From Chryseobacterium sp. G0201 (GTDB lineage Bacteria > Bacteroidota > Bacteroidia > Flavobacteriales > Weeksellaceae): a DNA stretch of 64,000 nt. The stretch is from NCBI RefSeq assembly GCF_003815655.1, contig NZ_CP033917.1:4526001-4590000 (forward strand), written 5' to 3'. This document shows, piece by piece, positions 1 through 10,209 of this stretch (position 1 is its first letter; each line of letters opens with the position of its first letter). The translations under genes were made by a program, and so were the position numbers. The notes under the pieces are model-generated. The model did not search any database, was not told where the DNA came from, and worked only from the letters and a program-made list of their open reading frames with translations.

Positions 1-516
1 AAATTTTAGCTCCTCGGCGGTTTTTGCTTTAAGAAATTGCACCTTAAAAGCTTCGATAAAATAATTTTTATACTCCACATAGTTTTCAAAGTCATCGTAG
101 CCTACATACATTACCAGATTCCTGAACTCTTCATAAGAAAAGGTTTCCAGTATAAGGGCTTTTTTTCTTCTCAATTCCTCTTTATCAGCATCTCTGTGAT
201 AAAAATATTTCAGCTTACAGGATATTTCTTCCTTAGAAGCATCAATATCAAAATCTATTTCACATTGCTTTTGTGACAGATCTACCAGCTCAACATTTTT
301 ATTAAGGTAAGTTTTCAGCTTTATTATGTTTTCCTTTTCATCTTTTATATACTTTTCTTCAGCAATTCCATCGTAATCAGCAATATTATAATCCAAAATA
401 AAATGCCTTTGGAGATCATTACCATATCTTAGTTTATCACAAAGCAACTGTTTTCTTATATAATCATCTGTGCGCCAGTCCTGACTTATGAGTTCCCTAA
501 TTTCCAGTGTTTCCAT
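1..516 (-). CDS. unknown protein, 3' part outside the window
   Basis: An open frame starts at an ATG at 516 and runs without a stop to the left edge, giving the first 172 residues. The protein is hydrophilic, rich in Lys, Glu and Tyr, with no signal peptide or membrane segment. I do not recognise a family. Its start overlaps the end of the upstream nucleotidyltransferase-like gene by 20 bases, so the two are probably translationally coupled and belong to one operon with the large protein at 900-4880. The gene is partial here; the true C-terminus lies beyond base 1. Confidence 0.7.
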   Translation of the reverse strand, partial: METLEIRELISQDWRTDDYIRKQLLCDKLRYGNDLQRHFILDYNIADYDGIAEEKYIKDEKENIIKLKTYLNKNVELVDLSQKQCEIDFDIDASKEEISCKLKYFYHRDADKEELRRKKALILETFSYEEFRNLVMYVGYDDFENYVEYKNYFIEAFKVQFLKAKTAEELKF

Positions 517-871
517 TGTGTTTTTCTTGATTTATTAATAATTCCAGCTCATTAACCGGAAAAAGTTCTTTAGTGGTCTTATTATGGCAAAATTGTTTTA
601 TTTGGTTTTCATCCAACACCAAAAGATCCAAATGATAATTTTTATCTACCAGAACATGGGCGTTTTTCAGCTTACATCTTGCTTGTATGAGTACATCCCA
701 ATCTTTTCCTTCCAACTCATTCCATTTTTCGAAAGGAACCCTTCCTCTGCTTCCGAAAAGTATAATCTTTTCTACAGCAGTAATCTCACTAATCTTGTCC
801 TTAAGACTCGTGAGGATATAAGGCAGCACTTGATCGTGCTGCCAGATAGCCTCAGGTTTTACCTGGCTCAT
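497..871 (-). CDS. small nucleotidyltransferase-like protein
   Basis: This 124-residue cytoplasmic protein has a minimal nucleotidyltransferase signature. A GSRGR loop (about residues 41-45) is followed by DWDVLI, which supplies two carboxylates, and later by HLDLLVLDE, which could supply the third. That arrangement follows the GS...DxD pattern of Pol-beta/MNT-type transferases, although the spacing and the Trp inside DxD are unusual. It lies 28 bases downstream of the 1326-residue gene and overlaps the next gene by 20 bases, so it is the middle gene of a three-gene minus-strand operon. No HEPN partner is visible, which argues against a standard MNT/HEPN toxin-antitoxin pair. Substrate unknown. 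Confidence 0.65.
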   Translation of the reverse strand: MSQVKPEAIWQHDQVLPYILTSLKDKISEITAVEKIILFGSRGRVPFEKWNELEGKDWDVLIQARCKLKNAHVLVDKNYHLDLLVLDENQIKQFCHNKTTKELFPVNELELLINQEKHNGNTGN

Positions 872-899
872 TTTTGAAATTAGATTTTTAGATTAAAGA

Positions 900-3800
900 T
901 TATAATAAGAATTTGCTTAAAGGAATTTTATCCAAGTACTCGGTTTGAGGAATAATCTGTCCGTTTTTGTCCAGGATTCTCTTTCTTCCATACTTATCGA
1001 ATTCCGGAGTAATAATTTTTAGCGTTGAAGCGTCCAAATCAACCGAGAACTTTAATGTATCATGTCCATCATCATCGCCCGGTTTTGTAAAAGTGAAAGT
1101 TTTGATTTTACTTATATTGACTTTAAAAGTAACTCCATTGTTTCCGGTAGGTAATGCTTCCACTCCTTCAATCAGAGAGATCTCATCAGCCAACGTTTTA
1201 TAAAATACTGTTGATGATTGATTACCCAACCAAGATGCATCTCTATCAACGGGAATGGTATTTTCTAAACATTTATAAGTTCTTGGAAAAACGTGTTCTG
1301 TATCCATTTCCCCAACAGTTTTATACCAATCCATATGATCAAAACTAATTTCAATCCAATTGTCACTGGTTTGACCAATCTGACTGTCATTCAGTTCGAA
1401 GTTACTTCCACACAGTTCACCAAGATTATCGTCAAACTTCACTCCTGGCTCACAGTTACAAGGCAAAGCTTTTTCTACTTTCAAACCAATAGAATCAGCC
1501 TGAAGAATAGTAAGGGAAGTAGGAATTTTTTCTCTCCATGGTTCGCCTTCTTTTGTGGCTTTTGGTGAGCGCATTTCATCCACAAGGGATAAAAATAATT
1601 CGTCATCAATCACAGGAACTTCACCTCCGTTCCAGATCTGTCCGGTAGAAAGAAAATGTCTTACCGCTTCTTCGAATCCCGGTCTTACTGTAACAATAAC
1701 TCTTGCCATACCGGACTGCATAAATGCTCTGAATATAGGATCATTATCATCAAACTGATATAGATCTGCCCATGATTTTCTTTCTCCCCAATAATAAGAA
1801 TAGAAATTATAGCTCATGATCTCCCATTCAAATGCCTGTTCCATGAATTTGATGAACGCTGAGTACTGATCAAGTTCGTGGTTGACTAAAATATCTGCAT
1901 TCGTAAATGTTTCGGTCCCAGCATTGTCATTGGTATAATATCTCTTTTTACCGAAAGTCAGTAATGCATTTGGATTCTGATTCAGCATATATGAGATACA
2001 GTTTCTTCTTAAGATCGTATTTTCTATTTTTCTGTAGAATCCAGGATTTGAACCTTTGATCTGAACACCTACTGCTTTTGCATCTGCCAAAGCGGCTTCA
2101 TATGCAGCCAATTCAATGTTGTAAGCTTCCATGATCTTATTAAAGGCTTTCTGCATCCATCCGTTTTTATATTCTTCCTGCAAGACGCATTTAATGTTAA
2201 CCGTGGCATGAAAATAATGGGCATTGGTGGTAGCAATAGTAATCGGAACTTCTCTTACGAATTTTAAGAATGCATTGGCAGAGCTATCTCCTCCTACGAG
2301 TAAACTTGCTCCATTTCCCCAGCCATTATAACCCGGGAAGGAATTACTGCTTCTTACCACATAAGATTCGGTAATATAATGTTCAGGAATTGCAATTAAA
2401 TCTGATTTTGAAGATGCCTGTTTTGATTCTGTAGAAGAATAGTCAATTGATTTTCCTACATACACTACAGGCTCCAGCTTCTCATCTACTTCCACATTAT
2501 AATATCCCAGCCAGTATTTCAACTTTGTTGAATCTGTAAGTGCACTCCAGTCTTTGATCTGCATCGAAGGAGCTTCTCTTGGGTCAATTGGTTTTACTAA
2601 TTGGTTTTCAGCATTATTGCTTATTTTCATTCCCAATGAATGTAATTTAGCAGGTTCCGGAACCATGAATTCAAACATCATACGTTTTCCGTAGTTGAAG
2701 ATCTGGTTTTTTACCACCTTATCTACCCAACGGTAAACACCTACAACATGGCTGCTTCCTTTTGTATTATCAAAGCCATGCTTGTTGTTTTCTTCATATT
2801 CTTCCAGAATTTTATCAATACGTTCTTCTTTTACTTTGGTAATGATTCTGTCCAAAGCTCTAGCCGTAACATCTTTGGCTTCAGTAACAGCTTGTCTATT
2901 GCTTTCCTCCCTAGAATTATGAGTAGCATAGTTGGCAGCCGTATTAAGCATAAATTTTGGAGAAACGCCGCTTCCTGATCCCCATGATGCGCTAAATCCG
3001 GCCTGTGCTGCAAAATCTTTGGATTCCTGAAGGATTCTCGAAACTTCACTTTGCATTTCGTTTCTCTCCGTAGAAGTAGTATCTGTCAGTTTTTCCTTTT
3101 CAGACTCTGTAGATTTTGTAACCTGAGATTCACTGCGTTTTAATCTTCGGGTAGATCTTTCCTTATACTCCCTTGCCATGATGTTTTCGATGTGTGCAAC
3201 ATCTCCTTCCACATAGCAATACGTACTTTGCTCTACTTTTCGGTAATCAGCAACTCCAATGTTTTTCATTCCAAATCCTGAAGGAATAAATATATCGTTT
3301 GGATTGGCAGGAATTTCCGGATCTGTTGGATCTGTAGGGTTGTCCGGCCTTTTATCTTTTAACGTAAATGTCCCCGGTCCTGTAAATTGAGGTTCGTTAT
3401 GAAAGGTACCTGTAACAATTAATGTTGCCTGCATCATATACACAAGCCCGTCATTAAGAGTAACTTCTCCTTCCAACACTACAACTTCATATTTTTCCAA
3501 AACAGCTTTTGGAATGCGATCCACACTATTATTAAATAAAGAAGTCACATTAGGAGCATCAAAAGTATATGCCAAAGAAGCACTGCCTATTACCTGTTGA
3601 TTATAATCTTTAAGCTGATAATTTCCGCTTACAATATGTTTTGGGTCATTAATATCAGTTGCAAGAAGTATGGCGTGACCTACCGCCGTGGTTATATAAA
3701 GTGTTTTGGCAGTAAAAGGAATAACCGTATTATTGGTTAATGTATTCGTAACAGGAACTACAACACCTCCTACAGTTGTAGAAACCTGTGGGCTGAGAAC

Positions 3801-4880
3801 TGTATTATTTACAATGGTATTTTGTAATAATTGACTGTTTTGGTCGATTGCCTGAAAGAGTTCTGTAAAAGTAGACACCCCGCTTAATGCCGCAGAAGCA
3901 TCAGAAGTTCCAAATATTCTGCTTAAGGCGCCTAAATTTTCCTGTCCTAAATTTCTTAATAATTCTTCAGTCTGAATTTCCGGGCGGAAGTCAAACTTAA
4001 ATTCAGCAACTTTAGGAACTGGAATATATTTTAAATTAGAAAGTCCTTCCTTATTGTCTGCCGCAAGGAAGATTTCTTTCTGGTATTCCTGTTCCTTTAC
4101 AAGGTTGTCATACTCTGCCTGAGCTGGCCTTACCTCTTCCAGATATTTTTCATGGGCAGCAGCATAAGCACCACCATACTCTTTATGATAAGCTTTTTCC
4201 AATTTTTCTAATGCAACAGTCAAATCTTGATTTCCCTTAAGATTGATTGTAGCTTCTGCAGACTTCAATGTTCCTTCACTAAACGGAATACTTGGAGTAA
4301 TAGTTTCTGCTTTTGAAACAGTTCCACTTGAAGATGATCCTGTTCCCACTTTGAAAAGCTCTTTCGGAAGAACTACTTTTGCTTTTACAACATCCTCGTA
4401 CTGCTCCTGTGTAACACCATCATAATTTAATAAAATATGATTCAGGTGTAAAAATTGCATTAAAGTTTCCTTTGCATAAAAATCTTTCTGGGTTACTACC
4501 TGATAGACTAGATTGCTCCAAATTTCAGAATCAATTGAGATATCTTGCTGTAATGCTTTGTATTCAACAATCTTTTTATCAAATTCAGTTTTTGTCGCTG
4601 ATGCTTTATTTCTTGCCACCCAAACAGCTAGTTCGTAAAAGGCAGGATCTTTCTCTTTTAAGGTCTGCTCGGTTTCTATAATTAATCCTGTAGGATTTTC
4701 GCAAACTTTCTGTAATGACTCTCCCAGTTCGACTCTTTTATCAATTAAACCTTTTTGGGTATCATAGTCTCTGAAGATAAATCTTCTTTCTTTGTTTTTA
4801 GGATCGGATAATTCGGCATTTCGCATTGTTGCGAACCTGAATAATGTTTGTGAGCTATTATTTTGATTAATTGCTTCCAT
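900..4880 (-). CDS. very large uncharacterised protein (1326 aa)
   Basis: A single open frame encodes a 1326-residue protein without a signal peptide or membrane segments. Residues around 190-215 are Ser/Thr/Gly-rich and look like a linker. A Pro-rich stretch near 520-535 (NPTDPTDPEIPANPND) separates the N-terminal part from a middle region. That region contains a charged Ser/Glu/Lys-rich probable coiled coil (about 580-690) and then a well-ordered segment with HGFDNTKG and GVYRWVDK motifs. The C-terminal third is Trp- and Tyr-rich. The HGFDN/GVYRWVDK block looks like a conserved family feature, but I cannot name the family. It is the first gene of the leftmost operon, with a long AT-rich upstream region that probably carries its promoter. 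Function unknown. Confidence 0.8.
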   Translation of the reverse strand: MEAINQNNSSQTLFRFATMRNAELSDPKNKERRFIFRDYDTQKGLIDKRVELGESLQKVCENPTGLIIETEQTLKEKDPAFYELAVWVARNKASATKTEFDKKIVEYKALQQDISIDSEIWSNLVYQVVTQKDFYAKETLMQFLHLNHILLNYDGVTQEQYEDVVKAKVVLPKELFKVGTGSSSSGTVSKAETITPSIPFSEGTLKSAEATINLKGNQDLTVALEKLEKAYHKEYGGAYAAAHEKYLEEVRPAQAEYDNLVKEQEYQKEIFLAADNKEGLSNLKYIPVPKVAEFKFDFRPEIQTEELLRNLGQENLGALSRIFGTSDASAALSGVSTFTELFQAIDQNSQLLQNTIVNNTVLSPQVSTTVGGVVVPVTNTLTNNTVIPFTAKTLYITTAVGHAILLATDINDPKHIVSGNYQLKDYNQQVIGSASLAYTFDAPNVTSLFNNSVDRIPKAVLEKYEVVVLEGEVTLNDGLVYMMQATLIVTGTFHNEPQFTGPGTFTLKDKRPDNPTDPTDPEIPANPNDIFIPSGFGMKNIGVADYRKVEQSTYCYVEGDVAHIENIMAREYKERSTRRLKRSESQVTKSTESEKEKLTDTTSTERNEMQSEVSRILQESKDFAAQAGFSASWGSGSGVSPKFMLNTAANYATHNSREESNRQAVTEAKDVTARALDRIITKVKEERIDKILEEYEENNKHGFDNTKGSSHVVGVYRWVDKVVKNQIFNYGKRMMFEFMVPEPAKLHSLGMKISNNAENQLVKPIDPREAPSMQIKDWSALTDSTKLKYWLGYYNVEVDEKLEPVVYVGKSIDYSSTESKQASSKSDLIAIPEHYITESYVVRSSNSFPGYNGWGNGASLLVGGDSSANAFLKFVREVPITIATTNAHYFHATVNIKCVLQEEYKNGWMQKAFNKIMEAYNIELAAYEAALADAKAVGVQIKGSNPGFYRKIENTILRRNCISYMLNQNPNALLTFGKKRYYTNDNAGTETFTNADILVNHELDQYSAFIKFMEQAFEWEIMSYNFYSYYWGERKSWADLYQFDDNDPIFRAFMQSGMARVIVTVRPGFEEAVRHFLSTGQIWNGGEVPVIDDELFLSLVDEMRSPKATKEGEPWREKIPTSLTILQADSIGLKVEKALPCNCEPGVKFDDNLGELCGSNFELNDSQIGQTSDNWIEISFDHMDWYKTVGEMDTEHVFPRTYKCLENTIPVDRDASWLGNQSSTVFYKTLADEISLIEGVEALPTGNNGVTFKVNISKIKTFTFTKPGDDDGHDTLKFSVDLDASTLKIITPEFDKYGRKRILDKNGQIIPQTEYLDKIPLSKFLL

Positions 4881-5582
4881 TTTTTTTTTGTAAATTTGTT
4901 TGGTTTTTTAGGTTAAGATTTGAAAGATCTTTTTATGAGAGTACTTTCAGGTTTTAGCCTTATTTTTTTATGTGGTGTCTGGCAAAAGATATCCACCCTA
5001 GAATCTAATCTTGACTTTCATTATGTGTGTTTTTCTATAATGCAAATATCAATACCGGAAGCGACAGAACTTGACGTATTATAATTTTATTAAAATTTTT
5101 TTGAAGAAATTTTGAGATCCTGACAATTAGCTTGAAACAGCTTTAGTAATATAAATAAGTTTTTACTGCCTTTAATTTTAGAAGTTTAAAGCAGATGCAT
5201 TTTTTATGTGATTTCAGAATTACTGTGTAGAAAAACTATGAATTCTTATTTTATCTATTAAAATAATCACTTTTAATAGATTTTATTCTTAACTCTGTTT
5301 TTTTACTTTTCGTCTACTGAACCCAAGTAAGTGTTATTGATTCTTTACATAAAAAAAATATATTCACTATTCTTTCTATACGATTCTTAAACTCTATTTT
5401 TTTCGACATTTCCAATGTATATTAATTTGAGTAAAGATAAAAAGAACGTTCTGATTTTAAAATAGGCACTTTAAATCCTTTAAAATTATAACATGTGTTA
5501 GAAATCATTTTTATAGTCGTAAAAAATGACCTATAAAAAATTATATTTTATAAAATACTATTATTGTGAACTTATGTTTGCT
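4881..5582. other. 700-bp AT-rich intergenic region
   Basis: No convincing gene lies here on either strand. It separates the start of the 1326-residue gene from the S9-peptidase remnant and must contain the promoter of the former. I found no full TTG-N19-TAnnTTTG match on the minus strand; the nearest -7-like octamer, GATATTTG (about 5043-5050, minus), has one mismatch. No clear hairpin or repeat was seen. Confidence 0.4.
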
Positions 5583-5906
5583 CTATCTATCTGTTGAAGA
5601 TTTTCTATCTGGAATTAATTCATCCTTCATTTGCTTGTCAATCCATTCTACATCTATCTGATCTTTCAGAAAATAGTCCAGCCACTCTGCTGACCGTTTG
5701 TGTAGATCCTCTTTTTCTTCCGTACTCATGCTTAACGAATGATCTCCTTTAGTGTAGAACAATGCGACTGCATCTTTTTGATTTCGCTTTAATCCTATAT
5801 AAAACTCCTGAGCCTGTTCCCAGAAAATATTTTCATCTTTCTTTCCTGCCCATAACAATATGGGTGCGGAAACTTGATCTACATAACCGATCGTTTTTTG
5901 AGAATT
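5583..5906 (-). pseudogene. C-terminal remnant of an S9 prolyl-oligopeptidase-like protein
   Basis: About 107 codons are open between a TGA just upstream of 5906 and the stop at 5583. They match the C-terminal end of S9 (prolyl oligopeptidase) hydrolases: VDQVSAPILLWAGKKDEN, then a GDHSL segment containing the catalytic His, then a terminal helix with WLDYFLKD. The catalytic Ser and the whole beta-propeller are missing, and there is no plausible ATG, so this is a decayed fragment. It lies just downstream of lanB. S9 peptidases act as leader peptidases in some lanthipeptide pathways, so it may be a lost maturation gene of this locus, but it could equally be an unrelated chromosomal gene cut by insertion of the locus. 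Confidence 0.65.
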
Positions 5907-5998
5907 TCAATTAGAATTCATTAATAAAAAATATTTAAATAAAAACATTAACAATTTAAAATCAAGCATATTTTAAAATGCACAACGCGTATATTAAA

Positions 5999-8900
5999 TT
6001 ACTGCTTATTACTAATTTTATCAATAGCAATTAAAGAGGTATAAAATTTAGAGAGAAAATAATATAAAACAAGTTCATTTTTTCTTTGATCACTCATTAT
6101 CATTCTATTGACAAACATATGTATATAACTTGAAATATACTGAAATTTGCCTTTTTGAAAATCAATGTCAGTTAAAAGTTCACTAATAAAACTATTGCTG
6201 GTGCTTCTTAGTTTAAAAATTTCTATTACTTCATCTATATTATTTAATGTATCATTTTCTCCATTCATGTGAGAAAAAATATCAGATTGATAGATTCTAT
6301 ATTTAGAATTAAGCTGTTTTTTCAAAACTTTTGAGTCCCCAAATTCCTTTAAAAAAGCAGTTGTTAATATTTCCACAAATTCTTTCTTTTCTTCAATATT
6401 AAGTTTAAAATCATTTAATATAAAATCAATTCCTCTCAATGCGAATAAAACTCTATATTTTTGACTATCTTCAACCTGCTTCAATATGCTTATGATATCA
6501 ATTACAGCTATACTATCAGCAAAAAATAAAGTCTCTACCTTATTTATAAATTTTTTATTATATCTATTTATCTCTCTTCTATAAGAATCTATAACTATAT
6601 TATGGATAAGTCCTTTCTCAACATCTTGTTGGAGTAGCTGCTGGAAAGAATCAAAAATATGCTTGTTATTTCCTTTTGAATTAAAGAATCTTAAACGCAA
6701 ATGGTCTTCTGTATCTTTGTAACGTATAAAAAAGAATTTTTCAACTTCTCCGTTTTTTATTAGTTTATTTACATATTCTCCGATTTTGGAACCCAATAAA
6801 TTGTCTAAAGTTAAATTTCCGCCATAGATTTTAAAATATATCCACTCACTTTGTGGCACAAAGGGTTGGTTGTATGAGCTCTCAACATCTATTTCTTTGG
6901 GTATATTAATGTCTTGTATGTTTCCTTTTTTTTCAAAAAATGGTATTACTATCTCATTAGAATAATAATTTCCGTTCAGGTCTTTTATAATTGAGTTATT
7001 ATTATTTAGTAAATTCTCAGTAATAGTAATTTTTTTATACTTATCTAAAAAATCTAATAATAAGTTATTCCCAATTGCATACTTAGTATTAATAAAAATC
7101 TCCTCTTCACCTTGTTCTATAAAAAATTCATCAGGAATATTTTTTTCGTCCAAATATGATCTTAATATTTCATTTGTAGGTGTATCATTATTTTTACTAA
7201 ATATAATGTCATAGTCTAAAATCCATCGCGCTTTTTTAAGAATTAAATTCTTATATTGGACTCTAGGTAGGTATTTTTTATGCTTAAACATGCTCCAGTC
7301 CCAAATTCCAAAGTTTAGATTTTCCTGTTGCTGTATTTCTGACAAAAATCGATAGATAGGTAAACTATTATATCTATAACTGTGTGCTGTTGTTAATTTG
7401 GGAAGGACAAATTTTGATAATTTTTTACTTTTAATACGTATTTTATTAGAAACAATTGAAATCATTAAATCATTGATGTCTAACTGATTCTCTTGTATTG
7501 TGCCGGACTTACTTACATAGGGTATTTCATATTTTGATAATATTGGTCTTTGAATAATATTACCTACAGCTCTATCTTCGGGAAAATGAACTATCTCAGC
7601 AACTACAAAATCATCATCATACCTGTTCTCATAATTATATAGACTCTTTGTATATTCCTCAATTGCTTTATCCCCGTTTGCAAACCTCGATAATGTATAG
7701 GTTGAAGAGGTTCCTCCAATTGCTTTTAATTCAAAACTAAAATCATTTGAATTAATATAAAGACTACCAAATATTGATTTCGTTAATTCCTTTGTATGAA
7801 AATTTGATTTCTTTTTTAATAGCTCTATGTCATTTTCTGTTATTTCTATATGGGTATGATTATTTTCAATAAAATCAATATATTTATTAGTAATAAACTC
7901 TGAGATAAAATCAAAATAATATGGTTCAGGATTGTCGTAAGATTTACCTCCTAACATCAGTCCATCAATTAAGTCACTTTCTATATTTTTATTAATTCCA
8001 AAACCTATTCCTATCTCTGGATCTAGTGCAATACTTAATGGAACTTCCTCATCACCATATCTATTGATGAATCTTCTTTTAAAATCATCTATTTCATTTT
8101 GATCAATATTTCGCCCTAACACTTTAAGAGACTGCACCTGACTTAGAACTGTAGAAATAATTTTCTTATCAAGGGATGAATTACTTTCAACTTTTAGAAA
8201 TGTATCGACCTGTAGAAGAGGATATGATAAATTCATATTTAAATAACGTTTAATTTCTCTCTCAATAACCTCAAAATCTAGTGTATTTTTATTATTTTCT
8301 AAAAGACTTTTTACTTTGACAAGGTTTTGGTATGTAATTGATAAGTCTGGATATTTTTGAATATGACTAATCAATGTATCTAACATAGAAGCTCCTGTTA
8401 TAGTAGGATCCAACTCTGAAATTAAAAAACCTGATGTTATCAAGCTCATTGCGAACTCAACAGATTCTTCATAATCTAATTCTTCAGTATGCTTTATTAA
8501 GTCTACTAGCTCTGAGAAAGATATCCCCAATTTAGACTTTTCAACAACTTTACTGAGAATATCGGTCTTATCCAGAGAAACTAATTCGAACTGAGATGGT
8601 AAAACAGCCTCATTATACTCAACATATCGATAAGTAGCCCCTGTCTCATAAACACTATTATTTAAAAAAAATTGTACATATCTAAAAGCTTCATCGTTAT
8701 ACAAGATATGATTTATAAGCTCTTTAAACACACCTGCATCGAGTCTTATAGCTTGATTATGTTTTTCTGTACTACCAATGCAAATCATATTAGACAAATT
8801 ATTATCCTCTAATTTTACGAGAGCAGTTCCTGCAAATAATCCAAAAGGAGTACAGCGGGAAGTAGATCGTGCCCAAAATTTCCTTAATGATTTTAAAAGT

Positions 8901-9073
8901 TTATGTTTATCCTTATCTGACTTTTGATCAATCGCCAATAACTCTGTATAAAAGTTTTTAGATGAAACATATAAAGCTTTTCTAAAAAAAGCATTATCAT
9001 ATTCTTCTTTTGAATACTTGTTAAATGGAATAAGATGAGTTCTAAATAAAATTTTATCAATATTAAAGGGCAT
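5999..9073 (-). CDS. lanB: class I lanthipeptide dehydratase LanB, full length
   Basis: The 1024-residue protein has the two-domain build of class I dehydratases. The N-terminal glutamylation domain carries RSTSRCTPFGLFAGT at residues 69-83, the conserved motif seen in NisB-like enzymes. The C-terminal SpaB_C elimination domain starts near 745 with SEWIYFKIYGG and contains FFIRYKDTEDHLRLRFF. LanB uses glutamyl-tRNA to glutamylate Ser/Thr of a precursor and eliminates glutamate to give Dha/Dhb. Length matches single-chain LanB (about 1000 aa) rather than the split dehydratases of pinensin-type loci. It is the last gene of the minus-strand lan operon, 2 bases after the LanC-like gene. It is strongly AT-rich. 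Assignment is secure; substrate is inferred to be the peptide at 11464-11706. Confidence 0.93.
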   Translation of the reverse strand: MPFNIDKILFRTHLIPFNKYSKEEYDNAFFRKALYVSSKNFYTELLAIDQKSDKDKHKLLKSLRKFWARSTSRCTPFGLFAGTALVKLEDNNLSNMICIGSTEKHNQAIRLDAGVFKELINHILYNDEAFRYVQFFLNNSVYETGATYRYVEYNEAVLPSQFELVSLDKTDILSKVVEKSKLGISFSELVDLIKHTEELDYEESVEFAMSLITSGFLISELDPTITGASMLDTLISHIQKYPDLSITYQNLVKVKSLLENNKNTLDFEVIEREIKRYLNMNLSYPLLQVDTFLKVESNSSLDKKIISTVLSQVQSLKVLGRNIDQNEIDDFKRRFINRYGDEEVPLSIALDPEIGIGFGINKNIESDLIDGLMLGGKSYDNPEPYYFDFISEFITNKYIDFIENNHTHIEITENDIELLKKKSNFHTKELTKSIFGSLYINSNDFSFELKAIGGTSSTYTLSRFANGDKAIEEYTKSLYNYENRYDDDFVVAEIVHFPEDRAVGNIIQRPILSKYEIPYVSKSGTIQENQLDINDLMISIVSNKIRIKSKKLSKFVLPKLTTAHSYRYNSLPIYRFLSEIQQQENLNFGIWDWSMFKHKKYLPRVQYKNLILKKARWILDYDIIFSKNNDTPTNEILRSYLDEKNIPDEFFIEQGEEEIFINTKYAIGNNLLLDFLDKYKKITITENLLNNNNSIIKDLNGNYYSNEIVIPFFEKKGNIQDINIPKEIDVESSYNQPFVPQSEWIYFKIYGGNLTLDNLLGSKIGEYVNKLIKNGEVEKFFFIRYKDTEDHLRLRFFNSKGNNKHIFDSFQQLLQQDVEKGLIHNIVIDSYRREINRYNKKFINKVETLFFADSIAVIDIISILKQVEDSQKYRVLFALRGIDFILNDFKLNIEEKKEFVEILTTAFLKEFGDSKVLKKQLNSKYRIYQSDIFSHMNGENDTLNNIDEVIEIFKLRSTSNSFISELLTDIDFQKGKFQYISSYIHMFVNRMIMSDQRKNELVLYYFLSKFYTSLIAIDKISNKQ

Positions 9074-9075
9074 TT

Positions 9076-10209
9076 TTATAAATATATCAAGTTATTAATT
9101 AAAGAAGTTTCTCCAGATTCATAAAGATTTTTGCAAATATATGCACCTGAATATCCAGAAATAAAACTAGTCAAACGAACTTCGTCATTATATTGTGAGA
9201 ATGATTTTTCTTTAGAATGTAACCTCTCTACTGATAAATTAAACCAATATCTAGAGGCTTCTTTGAAATCTTGCATACCAGTTTTTTCAAAAAGATTTTG
9301 AAACATCATATAAACTCCAGTACTGCCATAACCTAAACTAATTTTAGTACAATCAACATTATCTTCAGATAATTTAGAAACTAAAATTAAATTTTTTAGA
9401 ATAAAATCATATTCTAGCTTGGGTAGAATATCTCCCAAATGTACAATTAAAGAGTACATTATATTAAAACTTCCATCAATCCATTGTAACATAGGCTTTT
9501 CAGTTCGCTTGTTTTGAGTCGTCGTATGGGGTTCAGCAAAAATTGAAAGGCCCTTCTTGGAATAATCTAATTGACTTAATATAAAATCTAAACATTCTTC
9601 AAGTAAAGAAATGGATAAAGGGGAAATTTCGTGTATGGAATACAAAAACTTACAAATACTAAGATTACCATAAATACTATTATTAAAAATTTTATTCTCA
9701 AATTGTAGATTGGCATTAACCCAATAAGTATAATTATCTTTCCTAATCGCTATTCTATCTAAAAATTCTACAATTTTAAGAAGTTCATTTTCATAATTTT
9801 TAATAAAAGAAGGTGTTTCGCAGAAAAGATTGGCAAATACCAAAATTCCTCTACAAAAATGAAAGTCATTACCATACTTGAGATAATCCGAAAAATAAAA
9901 ATCAATCTCTTCGATAAGCTTATCAGAGATTGATACTAAAGTATCCCGATCAAGAATACCGTTTTTTTCAATGAAATATAAAATTCGTAAGAAGTCACTT
10001 AATTCTTCAAAATTTCTTTCTCCGTAGTAGCCTGTTTCAATTTGTTCAAAAATGTTAGTTAAAATTATCTCAATATTATCAAAATATATCGGTAATTGTG
10101 TATTCTTATATAACAACGAATTCATTAGTAAAAATCCAGATTTTCCAAATTTATAACCTATTGAGGGAGTTGTAAAAAATGAGTCAGGTAAATTAGATAT
10201 TGAAAACAT
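9076..10209 (-). CDS. LanC-like protein without zinc ligands
   Basis: The 377-residue protein aligns in length and motif order with lanthionine cyclases, but each zinc-ligand motif is altered. At 243-246 it has WIDG where the intact paralogue at 11803 has WCYG (244-247). At 293-297 it has GYGST where the paralogue has CHGTS (295-299). No GxxHG motif is found in the middle region. All Zn-binding Cys/His residues are therefore gone, and it is unlikely to activate Cys thiols. It may be a structural partner of LanB or LanC, or bind the leader. Its start overlaps the stop of the peptidase gene by one base (TAATG), and lanB follows after 2 bases, so the three genes are tightly coupled and probably all made. 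It is not obviously decaying: the frame is intact. Confidence 0.85.
   Translation of the reverse strand: MFSISNLPDSFFTTPSIGYKFGKSGFLLMNSLLYKNTQLPIYFDNIEIILTNIFEQIETGYYGERNFEELSDFLRILYFIEKNGILDRDTLVSISDKLIEEIDFYFSDYLKYGNDFHFCRGILVFANLFCETPSFIKNYENELLKIVEFLDRIAIRKDNYTYWVNANLQFENKIFNNSIYGNLSICKFLYSIHEISPLSISLLEECLDFILSQLDYSKKGLSIFAEPHTTTQNKRTEKPMLQWIDGSFNIMYSLIVHLGDILPKLEYDFILKNLILVSKLSEDNVDCTKISLGYGSTGVYMMFQNLFEKTGMQDFKEASRYWFNLSVERLHSKEKSFSQYNDEVRLTSFISGYSGAYICKNLYESGETSLINNLIYL

Noticed and set aside
497..871. MNT/HEPN toxin-antitoxin pair
   Set aside because: The neighbouring gene shows no HEPN RxxxxH motif in its visible part.
4889..4898. TAAATTTG as a promoter box
   Set aside because: It is on the plus strand with no plus-strand gene downstream.
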